Positions 52,549-60,021 of a stretch of DNA of 64,000 nucleotides are shown here, in pieces. A model generated the notes under the pieces. It had not been told where the DNA came from, made no database searches, and saw nothing but the letters and a program-made list of their open reading frames with translations. The position numbers and the translations under genes are program-made. The DNA is taken from positions 1 to 64,000 of the forward strand of contig NZ_JAANAS010000033.1 in the NCBI RefSeq assembly GCF_011089875.1, given 5' to 3'. Numbering within the stretch: position 1 is the first letter of the stretch; every line of letters starts with the position of its first letter. The stretch comes from Psychroflexus maritimus (GTDB lineage Bacteria; Bacteroidota; Bacteroidia; Flavobacteriales; Flavobacteriaceae).

Positions 52549-53334
52549 ATGATATTAATTGACACCCATACGCATTTGTACAGTGATAAATTTTCAACTG
52601 ATGTTGACGAGGTTATAGCTAGAGCAAAAAAGAATAAGGTTCATTACTTTTTTTTACCAGCCATCGATTCGGAACACACCCAATCAATGTACGACTTAGA
52701 AAAAAAATACCCAGAAGAAATCGGTTTAATGATGGGGCTTCACCCTACTTCTGTGCAAAAAGAAACTTATTTAAGTGAATTAAAACACGTAGAAGAGCAA
52801 TTTCTGCAGCGGGACTTTTGTGCGGTAGGAGAAATTGGTATTGATTTATACTGGGATCAATCAACTTTGGAAATTCAAAAACAAGCCTTTAGGCATCAAA
52901 TAAAATTGGCAAAATCAAAAAAACTACCTATTATTATACATTGTAGAAATGCCTTTGATGAAGTCTTTGAAGTCTTAGAAGAAGAAAAATCTACCGAATT
53001 ACATGGAATATTCCACTGCTTTACAGGGGACTTAGCGCAGGCAAAGAAAGCTATTGCTTACCAAATGAAGCTAGGAATAGGTGGTGTTGCTACTTTTAAA
53101 AATGGAAAAATTGATCAGTTCTTAAATCAAATAGATTTAAAACACATTGTTTTAGAAACCGATTCACCTTACTTAGCACCAAGCCCACACAGAGGAAAGA
53201 GAAATGAAAGTAGTTATGTTCGATTAATTGCTGAAAAAGTAGCTTCTTTGTATGCTGTTTCTCTAGATGAATTGGCGGCAATAACAACAAAGAATGCAGT
53301 AGAAATTTTTAAAAATTTTAATTTCGGAAATTAA
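52549..53334 (+). CDS. TatD family metal-dependent hydrolase
   Basis: A cytosolic metal-dependent nuclease-type hydrolase (261 residues) of the amidohydrolase TIM-barrel fold. The metal ligands are visible: IDTHTHLYSDKF at the N-terminus (HxH), GEIGIDLYWD near 98, IIHCRNAFDEVFEVL near 130, HGIFHCFTGD near 155 and LETDSPYLAP near 205. TatD proteins are 3'-5' DNA exonucleases or D-aminoacyl-tRNA deacylase-like enzymes; the exact substrate is open. The stop codon overlaps the asparaginase start by 1 nt. Confidence 0.93.
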   Translation: MILIDTHTHLYSDKFSTDVDEVIARAKKNKVHYFFLPAIDSEHTQSMYDLEKKYPEEIGLMMGLHPTSVQKETYLSELKHVEEQFLQRDFCAVGEIGIDLYWDQSTLEIQKQAFRHQIKLAKSKKLPIIIHCRNAFDEVFEVLEEEKSTELHGIFHCFTGDLAQAKKAIAYQMKLGIGGVATFKNGKIDQFLNQIDLKHIVLETDSPYLAPSPHRGKRNESSYVRLIAEKVASLYAVSLDELAAITTKNAVEIFKNFNFGN

Positions 53335-54371
53335 TGAAAAAGCAAGGATCAAAAATCGCTCTTATTTATACAGGCGGAACCATAGGAATGGTAAAAAGTG
53401 ATAAAACAGGCGCATTAAGAGCTTTTAATTTTGATTTACTGTTGCAAAAAATCCCCGAATTAAAACTCTTAGAACACGATATTGAAACATATACCTTTGA
53501 CCAGCCCATAGATTCTTCTAACATAGGTATTAATGATTACCTAAGAATTGCTAAATTAATAGAAGAAATTTACACAAACTATGATGCTTTTGTGCTTCTT
53601 CATGGAAGCGACACCATGTCTTATACAGCTTCTGTGCTCTCTTTTATGCTAGAAAATTTAAGCAAACCTATTATTTTAACAGGTTCACAATTACCCATTG
53701 GTGATTTAAGAACAGACGCTAAAGAAAATTTAATTACTAGTATTCAGTTAGCTGGATTAAAAAAAGACAATCAGCCTGTATTTAGAGAAGTAGGTCTTTA
53801 TTTTGAATACAAACTCTATAGAGGCAATCGAACCACGAAGTTAAATACCGATCATTTTCAGGCGTTTAGTTCAATTAACTATCCTTTTTTAGCAGAATCT
53901 GCAGTGACTATTCAGATTAACTATTCCGCATTAAAGAAAAGTAATCTCAAGCAAAATTTAATTGTTCACAAACAATTAGACCCAAATATTCTCGTTGTAA
54001 AGATGTTTCCAGCTATGCAAGAATCAACGCTAAAGCATTTACTGGCAACGCCAAATTTGAAAGCCGTAATTTTAGAAACTTTTGGAAGTGGAAATAGCAA
54101 AACAGACCCCTGGTTTCTTAATGCGTTACAACAAAGTATAGATCAAGGAATACATATTGTAAATGTAACTCAATGTAAAGGTGGAAGTGTGGTGATGGGA
54201 AAATATGAAACAAGTGAAGAATTAAAAAAAATGGGTGTAATTAATGGAAAAGACATGACAACAGAATCGGCTATTGGTAAATTAATGTATTTGCTGCCTA
54301 AAAAGCTTCAAAAAGAGGTGCTAAAGACCGTTTTTGAAACCTCGCTCAGAGGCGAAATGAGTTCAAATTAA
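53334..54371 (+). CDS. ansA: type I asparaginase
   Basis: Hydrolyses L-asparagine to aspartate and ammonia (345 residues). The two catalytic threonine motifs are present: ALIYTGGTIGMVKS near residue 9-22 and LLHGSDTMSYTASVL near 87-100. There is no signal peptide, so this is the cytosolic type I enzyme. The ATG overlaps the tatD stop (TAATG), and the two genes are coupled, a usual pair in flavobacteria. Ends about 75 bp before tRNA-Ser. Confidence 0.94.
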   Translation: MKKQGSKIALIYTGGTIGMVKSDKTGALRAFNFDLLLQKIPELKLLEHDIETYTFDQPIDSSNIGINDYLRIAKLIEEIYTNYDAFVLLHGSDTMSYTASVLSFMLENLSKPIILTGSQLPIGDLRTDAKENLITSIQLAGLKKDNQPVFREVGLYFEYKLYRGNRTTKLNTDHFQAFSSINYPFLAESAVTIQINYSALKKSNLKQNLIVHKQLDPNILVVKMFPAMQESTLKHLLATPNLKAVILETFGSGNSKTDPWFLNALQQSIDQGIHIVNVTQCKGGSVVMGKYETSEELKKMGVINGKDMTTESAIGKLMYLLPKKLQKEVLKTVFETSLRGEMSSN

Positions 54372-54446
54372 TATTTTACAATAGATTAATGTGATTTTTT
54401 TTTGGTTTTTATCTATGAAAGACTAAATTTGAATTTAATTTAAAAA

Positions 54447-54534
54447 AGAGAGGTGGCCGAGTGGTCGAAGGCGCACGCCTGGAAAGTGTGTATACGTCAA
54501 AAGCGTATCGAGGGTTCGAATCCCTTCCTCTCTG
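54447..54534 (+). tRNA. tRNA-Ser (anticodon GGA)
   Basis: An 88-nt class II tRNA. The acceptor arms AGAGAGG/CCTCTCT pair fully, the D-arm is GCC...GGC, and the anticodon stem CACGC/GTGTG encloses CTGGAAA with GGA at positions 34-36. There is a long variable arm (ATACG/CGTAT), and the T-arm is GAGGG-TTCGAAT-CCCTT. G is the discriminator. The 3' CCA is not encoded in full. Reads UCC and UCU codons. Confidence 0.97.
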
Positions 54535-54588
54535 CATTAAATTAATAACTAAAAATAAAAACAAGTACTAATTTTAAGACAAACAACA

Positions 54589-55488
54589 ATGAAAAAGTTA
54601 TTTTCAATTTTAAGCCTAGTAAGCTTATTTTTTATTGCGACTAACGCAAATGCATCACTTTTAAATGCAAACTCTCTAGTTCAACAAGATGAAATGGGTG
54701 AACAGACTGAACAAGAAAGTGAACAAGAAGAGGTTGAACAGGACACATTAGATGCCTATGACGAACAAGAAGAATTAGCCGAAGAAGTTGAAGAGGAAGC
54801 TGAAGAAGAAGTAGAAGAAGTAGAAGAAGAAACAGAAGAAGCTCAGGAAGAGCTAGGTTTTCACCAAGAATTAAAAAAGCGTTTTATTGAAGGTGGCCCT
54901 GGATTTATGGGAATTGTTTTATTATGTTTGATTCTTGGTCTAGCTATTGCTATAGAACGAATTATCTACCTGAACTTAGCTACTACCAACACGAAAAAAT
55001 TGGCAGAAAAAGTTGAAGATGCTCTAAGCACGGGTGGTGTAGAAGCAGCTAAAGATGTTTGCCGTGAAACCCCAGGACCAGTAGCTTCAATATATTACCA
55101 AGGCCTAGACCGAGCTGATGAAAGTGTTGAGGCTGCAGAGAAAGCAGTAGTAGCTTACGGAGGTGTTCAAATGGGGCAGTTAGAGAAAAACGTTTCTTGG
55201 GTTTCTTTATTCATTGCCTTAGCTCCAATGCTTGGTTTCATGGGTACAGTAATTGGAATGATAAAAGCTTTTGATAAAATTGAAGCGGCTGGAGATATGC
55301 AACCTTCACTTGTTGCAGGAGGTATTAAAGTAGCTCTTTTAACAACAGTTTTTGGACTAATTGTAGCGATTATTCTTCAGATTTTTTATAATTATATTGT
55401 CGCTAAAATTGACAACATCGTAAACGATATGGAAGATGCTTCTATTTCTTTAATCGATATGTTAGTAGAAAACAAAAATAAAAAGTAA
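54589..55488 (+). CDS. exbB: ExbB/TolQ-type proton channel with acidic N-terminal linker
   Basis: A MotA/TolQ/ExbB family protein (299 residues), the inner-membrane motor that energises outer-membrane transport. A signal peptide (about 1-22) is followed by about 75 residues very rich in Glu (residues 33-90), then the three-helix channel: GFMGIVLLCLILGLAIAIER near 105, and ALAPMLGFMGTVIGMIKAF and LTTVFGLIVAIILQIFYN near 210-270. The acidic segment would lie in the periplasm. First gene of exbB-X-exbD-exbD, 54 nt after the tRNA. Confidence 0.9.
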   Translation: MKKLFSILSLVSLFFIATNANASLLNANSLVQQDEMGEQTEQESEQEEVEQDTLDAYDEQEELAEEVEEEAEEEVEEVEEETEEAQEELGFHQELKKRFIEGGPGFMGIVLLCLILGLAIAIERIIYLNLATTNTKKLAEKVEDALSTGGVEAAKDVCRETPGPVASIYYQGLDRADESVEAAEKAVVAYGGVQMGQLEKNVSWVSLFIALAPMLGFMGTVIGMIKAFDKIEAAGDMQPSLVAGGIKVALLTTVFGLIVAIILQIFYNYIVAKIDNIVNDMEDASISLIDMLVENKNKK

Positions 55489-55494
55489 GAATTG

Positions 55495-55932
55495 ATGGAT
55501 AAGTTTTTAAAAATATTTAAAATAGTATTTGGTGTGCTAGGCGGTGTTCTTTTAATAAGAATACTAAATGCAGATGCCGATTTACTTGAAGAAGACCTTG
55601 CTCTGCAGCAAAGTTTAGTAACTCCACTTATGTATCTAGCATACATTATTTTAGGACTCTGCTTAATTACTGTTATTGTTTTTGTTCTTCGTGGATTGTT
55701 TCAGGGAAACATAAAAAAGACCTTAATTACTGTTGGTAGCTTTGTAGCTATCGTTATTATTGCTTTCTTAGTTTCAGAGGGACAAGAAACAGCTATGCGC
55801 GATGGAGAAGTACTTTCTGAGTATGGATCACGTTGGGTAAGTGCTGGTTTAACTACTTTTTACATTTTAATCGTACTTTCTATAGTTGCTATTTTTGCTT
55901 CTAGTACTAGAAAGTTAATTACGAGTAGTTAA
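55495..55932 (+). CDS. hypothetical membrane protein in the exb operon
   Basis: A membrane protein of 145 residues from the ATG at 55495 (an in-frame TTG at 55492 precedes it). It has about four hydrophobic segments (near 5-22, 45-66, 75-93 and 121-138), with a hydrophilic loop containing SEGQETAMRDGEVLSEYGSR. I do not recognise a named domain. Genes of this size between exbB and exbD are frequent in flavobacteria, so it may be a lineage-specific part of the motor complex. The gaps are 6 nt before and 2 nt after. Confidence 0.75.
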   Translation: MDKFLKIFKIVFGVLGGVLLIRILNADADLLEEDLALQQSLVTPLMYLAYIILGLCLITVIVFVLRGLFQGNIKKTLITVGSFVAIVIIAFLVSEGQETAMRDGEVLSEYGSRWVSAGLTTFYILIVLSIVAIFASSTRKLITSS

Positions 55933-55934
55933 AT

Positions 55935-56540
55935 ATGGGTAGAAGAAAAGCACCGGAGGTAAATGCGGGATCAATGGCAGATATTGCTTTCCTGCTTTTA
56001 ATTTTCTTTTTAGTTACAACTACTATTGAAACAGATAGTGGAATTAATAGAAAATTACCTCCTATGGACGATGAAAAAGTAGAGCCTCCCAAAATTAAAG
56101 AAAGAAATATCTTTCAGGTATTGGTGAGAGATGACGGAGAAATCTTGGTTAATGAAGAACAAATGGATATCGCTGATTTGAGAGAAGCGGCTAAAAAGTT
56201 TTTAGATAATGGCGGGGGTAAAGGAAGCCTAGCTTGTGAGTACTGCCAGGGGCCTAGAGATCCAAAATCTTCAGATAATCCAAAAAAAGCGGTAATTTCA
56301 TTGCAAAATAATCGTAAAACGAAGTATAAAAGCTATATAACCGTTCAAAACGAGCTAGTAGCTGCATACAACGAGCTTAGGAATAGAGAAGCTAAACGAT
56401 TGTTTGGTAGAGAATATACGCAAATGGTAAAGGATTTTGATAATCCTGATTATCCTGGTAATATAGATAAATTAGAAGAGGAAATAAAATTAATTAAAAA
56501 GCTATTCCCTCAAAAATTATCTGAAGCAGAACCTAAATAA
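55935..56540 (+). CDS. exbD: ExbD/TolR biopolymer transport protein, first copy
   Basis: A 201-residue ExbD/TolR family protein. One transmembrane helix near residues 16-36 (SMADIAFLLLIFFLVTTTIE) carries the essential Asp. A periplasmic domain follows, with an insert around EYCQGPRDPKSSDNPKKAV that includes two Cys residues (LACEYC), longer than the E. coli protein. It forms the proton-driven motor with ExbB. Placed 2 nt after the hypothetical membrane gene and 10 nt before a second exbD. Confidence 0.92.
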   Translation: MGRRKAPEVNAGSMADIAFLLLIFFLVTTTIETDSGINRKLPPMDDEKVEPPKIKERNIFQVLVRDDGEILVNEEQMDIADLREAAKKFLDNGGGKGSLACEYCQGPRDPKSSDNPKKAVISLQNNRKTKYKSYITVQNELVAAYNELRNREAKRLFGREYTQMVKDFDNPDYPGNIDKLEEEIKLIKKLFPQKLSEAEPK

Positions 56541-56550
56541 ATTAAAGAAT

Positions 56551-57030
56551 ATGTCAAAATTTAAAAAGAAAGGCGACGGTGATTTACCTGCTATATCTAC
56601 AGCTTCTTTGCCAGATATTGTGTTTATGCTTTTGTTCTTTTTTATGGTGGTAACAGTAATGCGAGATAATTCATTAAAAATTGCTAATGAATTACCCTTC
56701 GCAGACCAAGTTGAAAAACTTGATAAAAAAGAACTTGTCATGTATGTTTATGCAGGTAAACCTTCAGAACGCTACCAAAAGCAATATGGTACAGAGGCTA
56801 GAATACAACTTAATGATAAATTTGCTAGTGTAAATGATATAAGAAAGTTTGTTTTAGAAGAAAGAAGGTCTCGTAGAGAAGAACTGCAAAATAAACTAAT
56901 AACAGCATTAAAAGTAGATAAAGAAACCAATATGGGACTTGTATCTGACATTAAGCAAGAGCTTAGGAAAATTGATGCACTAAAAGTAAATTACACAGCT
57001 AGAGATGGTGAAGTGAAAATGAACCAATAA
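56551..57030 (+). CDS. exbD: ExbD/TolR biopolymer transport protein, second copy
   Basis: A 159-residue second ExbD. The membrane helix (TASLPDIVFMLLFFFMVVTV, about 15-36) has the conserved Asp in LPDIVFM. The periplasmic part differs greatly from the first copy (GKPSERYQKQYGTEARIQLN, then RRSREELQNKL-like charged helices). Two unlike ExbD proteins in tandem are normal in Bacteroidota. Last gene of the operon, with a strong terminator behind it. Confidence 0.92.
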   Translation: MSKFKKKGDGDLPAISTASLPDIVFMLLFFFMVVTVMRDNSLKIANELPFADQVEKLDKKELVMYVYAGKPSERYQKQYGTEARIQLNDKFASVNDIRKFVLEERRSRREELQNKLITALKVDKETNMGLVSDIKQELRKIDALKVNYTARDGEVKMNQ

Positions 57031-57046
57031 GTTAATTGGAATTAGT

Positions 57047-57079
57047 AAAAAAAGCACCATTTAATATGGTGCTTTTTTT
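57047..57079 (+). terminator. terminator after the exb operon
   Basis: AAAAAAAGCACCAT (57047-57060), loop TTAAT, ATGGTGCTTTTTTT (57066-57079), perfectly paired. Confidence 0.93.
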
Positions 57080-57125
57080 GTTGCCTAAAATTATGTAGAT
57101 TAGTCGCCAATATAAGCTCAGCTTA

Positions 57126-57827
57126 ATGCATAGAACTTTAACTTTATTCTTCTTTTTCTTGATGTTTATCAATGGGTACACACAAGAAAAAAAATTTGAC
57201 TTGTCAAGCTTAGATCAAGCCTATAGAGAAGACCAGTTTTTTTTGGGAGCAACCTTGAACTTTGTCACGCAAACACACTCGGCATTCTCACAGAACGCTT
57301 TGTCTGGTGGTTTTCAGTTGGGTTTTGTTAGAGATATTCCTCTTAATAAACAAAGAAATATTGGTATTAGCCTTGGCCTTGGATACAACTTGAATATATA
57401 TAATACCAATTTGTTTGTTGGTCAAGATCAAAATGGCGAGTCGGTTATGCTGGCTCTAGATCAACTCGATCGTGAAGTAAAACGAAACCGATTTACCACT
57501 CAAGCTCTAGAAGTACCTATTCAATTTAGGTGGAGAACTTCCACTTCTGAATACCAAAAGTTCTATAGAATTTATGCAGGTTTTAATTTTGCTTATACCT
57601 TTAATTTCAAAGCTAATTATCGAGATACTGTCCAGGAATTATCAACTACTAATCCCTCGTTCTTAAATCAATTTAGAACAGGTGCCCACCTTGTTTTAGG
57701 GCATGGAGCTATCAATTTTTATGTACAATATTATTTTGATTCTTTACTTGAAGGAGAAATTCAAAATAGCAGTGAGGTAGTTAATTTTGAAGTCTTAAAG
57801 TTTGGGCTTATCTTTTATATTCTCTAA
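57126..57827 (+). CDS. outer-membrane beta-barrel protein, PorT-like
   Basis: A secreted protein of 233 residues: a signal peptide (FFFFLMFINGYTQ) and alternating hydrophobic/polar strands to the end (GGFQLGFVRDIPL, NIGISLGLGYNLNIY, AINFYVQYYFDS), finishing in an aromatic/hydrophobic C-terminus (KFGLIFYIL). The pattern is an eight-strand-type outer-membrane barrel related to the PorT/OmpX-like group. PorT is a component of type IX secretion, but family proteins are many, so I do not claim it is the T9SS PorT. It overlaps the convergent PAP2-like gene by 4 nt. Confidence 0.75.
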   Translation: MHRTLTLFFFFLMFINGYTQEKKFDLSSLDQAYREDQFFLGATLNFVTQTHSAFSQNALSGGFQLGFVRDIPLNKQRNIGISLGLGYNLNIYNTNLFVGQDQNGESVMLALDQLDREVKRNRFTTQALEVPIQFRWRTSTSEYQKFYRIYAGFNFAYTFNFKANYRDTVQELSTTNPSFLNQFRTGAHLVLGHGAINFYVQYYFDSLLEGEIQNSSEVVNFEVLKFGLIFYIL

Positions 57828-58441
57828 TTCAACCAAGAAGAAAAATTATAGAAAAAATAGAATTGAGGTAAAATACCAATTATTGTTCCGACTAAAAGTT
57901 CTCTTGCTAAATGGGCCTTCATATAAATACGCGAACTAGCTAACCAGCTTAGGAGTAGAATAAAAAAAGAAAGATAGAATACATTGCTTGGATGAAAACT
58001 ACCTAGCATAAATAATAAAAAAGTAGATAAACCACTCAGACCAATCATGTGTAAACTTACTTTAAAATTTAGTACAGTGAAGACCGAAGCTAGAATGCCA
58101 CTAAAAAAAACTCCTGAAAAAAAATAAAAGAATAGTTGATTAGATGCTGGAGTAAAAATAAAATTAATAATAAATGCAGCTATGCAAGTAAAAAATAAAA
58201 CAGGAAGTTTTCTCTCCTTTACTTTTTTTAAATGCAAGCTTGCAATGAGATTCATTTTTTTTAGGAGTAGTAAAAAAAGCAAGGGAACAACTATAGTTAA
58301 AAAGGCTACCAAGACCAGCTCAGAAAGAATGGTTATTTTTGCAACGGCTAAGGGTAAAAATAGGTAAACTCCTAGCACCCCAAGCACAGGCATAAATAGT
58401 GGATGAAAAAGAAAACTGGGTAATTTTAAAAATGTGTTCAT
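57824..58441 (-). CDS. PAP2-superfamily-like membrane protein
   Basis: An integral membrane protein of 205 residues with about six helices. The C-terminal half carries the remains of the PAP2 phosphatase motifs: KVSLHMIGLSG near 126 (for the SGH element) and SRIYMKAHLARELLVG near 168-183 (SRxxxxxH element). The first motif (K-x6-RP) is not obvious. It may act on lipid phosphates such as undecaprenyl diphosphate, or be inactive. The start overlaps the rpoN stop by 1 nt, so it is in the rpoN operon. Confidence 0.72.
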   Translation of the reverse strand: MNTFLKLPSFLFHPLFMPVLGVLGVYLFLPLAVAKITILSELVLVAFLTIVVPLLFLLLLKKMNLIASLHLKKVKERKLPVLFFTCIAAFIINFIFTPASNQLFFYFFSGVFFSGILASVFTVLNFKVSLHMIGLSGLSTFLLFMLGSFHPSNVFYLSFFILLLSWLASSRIYMKAHLARELLVGTIIGILPQFYFFYNFSSWLN

Positions 58442-59886
58442 TAGATTTCTTTTCTAAGTCTGGCTACAGGTATATCTAGTTGTTCTCGGTATTTAGCAAT
58501 TGTTCTTCTAGCTATCGGATAGCCTTTTTCCTTTAGTAACTGAGCTAATTTTGCATCGGGATAGGGTTTAGATTTATTTTCCTTTTCAACAATATTTTCA
58601 AGGATCTTTTTTATTTCTCTAGTTGAAACCTCTTCTCCTTTGTCATTGGTCATAGATTCAGAAAAAAACTCTTTAATTAAGAAAGTACCGTAGGGCGTAT
58701 CTACATATTTGCTATTAGCCACCCTAGAAACTGTTGAAATATCCATGTCTATCTCATCGGCTATATCTTTTAAAATCATAGGTTTTATTTTGCGTTCATC
58801 GCCAGTCATAAAATATTCTTTTTGAAAATTCATGATGGCATGCATGGTCAGGTATAAAGTTTGTTGTCTTTGTTTTATCGCATCAATAAACCATTTTGCC
58901 GAGTCAAGTTTTTGTTTAATAAACAGAACAGCTCTTTTTTGTTCCTTGGTTTGCCCTTTACTTTCCTTGTAAGCCTTAAGCATATTTGAGTAATCTCTTG
59001 AAACGTGCATACTAGGAGCATTTCTAGAATTTAGACTAACTTGCAGTTCACCGTCTTTTATCTTAATTGTAAAATCTGGAGTAATGTGTTCAATAGTTCT
59101 TGTGTTGCCTGCATAAGAAGCCCCTGGTTTAGGATTTAGATTTTCAATTTCGTCTATGGCTTCTCTCAATTCTTCTTCGTTTATTGAATAACGTAAAATA
59201 ATTTTTTGATAGTGCTTTTTTATAAACATATCAAAACTATTTTTAATCATGTCAATTGCAAGTTTTATAGCTGGTTTAGCTTTTTTTCGTTTCAGCTGAA
59301 TTAATAAACATTCTTGCAAACTTCTTGCACCTACACCAGCAGGATCAAGAGATTGAACTATATGTAATAATTTTTCAACTTCGTTTTCTTCAACAAAAAT
59401 ATTTTGTGTAAAAGCTAAATCATCTACTAAATCGAGCAGGTTTCGTCTTAAGTAACCAGCATCATCAATACTACCTACTAGAAAGCTAGCTATTTCTTCT
59501 TCTTGTTTATTTAAATTAAATGTATTCAATTGATTTTGCAAGTGCTCAGTAAAGCTAACTCCAGAGGCATAGGGGATATTTTTATCCTCATCGTCTTTAG
59601 AATAATTGTTTGATTTTAATCGATAATCGGGGATTTCGTCATCAGATAAGTATTCATCTACATCAAATTCCGTTTCTATTACCTCACTGTCATTGTCATA
59701 TTCATCGGTTGAAGCATCCTCAAATTCGTCTTTTTCTTTCTCAGAATCTAAAGCAGGATTTTCCTCTAGTTCTTGTTGTACACGTTGTTCAAAAGCTATT
59801 GTAGGAAGCTGTATAAGCTTCATTAATTGAATTTGTTGCGGCGATAGCTTTTGAGAAAGCTTAAGATTTAATTGCTGTTTAAGCAT
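58441..59886 (-). CDS. rpoN: RNA polymerase sigma-54 factor RpoN
   Basis: The alternative sigma factor used with enhancer-binding activators (481 residues). The activator-contact N-terminus is Gln/Leu-rich (SQKLSPQQIQLMKLIQLP). An acidic stretch (about 55-95) is followed by the core-binding and HTH regions (ILKDIADEIDMDISTVSRVAN near 375). The RpoN box is ARRTIAKYRE near 460. The gene starts from the ATG at 59886, 38 nt downstream of a 46-nt near-perfect palindrome. It shares its stop with the start of the PAP2-like gene. Confidence 0.97.
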   Translation of the reverse strand: MLKQQLNLKLSQKLSPQQIQLMKLIQLPTIAFEQRVQQELEENPALDSEKEKDEFEDASTDEYDNDSEVIETEFDVDEYLSDDEIPDYRLKSNNYSKDDEDKNIPYASGVSFTEHLQNQLNTFNLNKQEEEIASFLVGSIDDAGYLRRNLLDLVDDLAFTQNIFVEENEVEKLLHIVQSLDPAGVGARSLQECLLIQLKRKKAKPAIKLAIDMIKNSFDMFIKKHYQKIILRYSINEEELREAIDEIENLNPKPGASYAGNTRTIEHITPDFTIKIKDGELQVSLNSRNAPSMHVSRDYSNMLKAYKESKGQTKEQKRAVLFIKQKLDSAKWFIDAIKQRQQTLYLTMHAIMNFQKEYFMTGDERKIKPMILKDIADEIDMDISTVSRVANSKYVDTPYGTFLIKEFFSESMTNDKGEEVSTREIKKILENIVEKENKSKPYPDAKLAQLLKEKGYPIARRTIAKYREQLDIPVARLRKEI

Positions 59887-59924
59887 GTTTTTTTGATTAT
59901 TTCTAAACAGTACTAATATAAAAG

Positions 59925-59970
59925 TAATTCCGTAATTTCAGACTAAATTTAGCCTAAAATTACGGAATTA
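59925..59970. repeat. 46-nt near-perfect palindrome before rpoN
   Basis: The outer arms TAATTCCGTAATTT (59925-59938) and AAATTACGGAATTA (59957-59970) are perfectly complementary. The centre AGACTAAATTTAGCCT is itself nearly symmetrical. In all, 21 of 23 base pairs are formed. It lies between the asnS stop and the rpoN start. No strong U-run follows on the minus strand, so it may be a weak terminator or a regulator site. Confidence 0.85.
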
Positions 59971-60021
59971 AATTTCAATTTTGTGTGATCAATAAAAAGC
60001 AAAATTAATAAGTTTTTCTGT

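Noticed and set aside
54372-54446. Integration (attachment) site at tRNA-Ser
   Set aside because: No partial tRNA duplicate, integrase or foreign gene block is found near the tRNA; the flanks are housekeeping genes.
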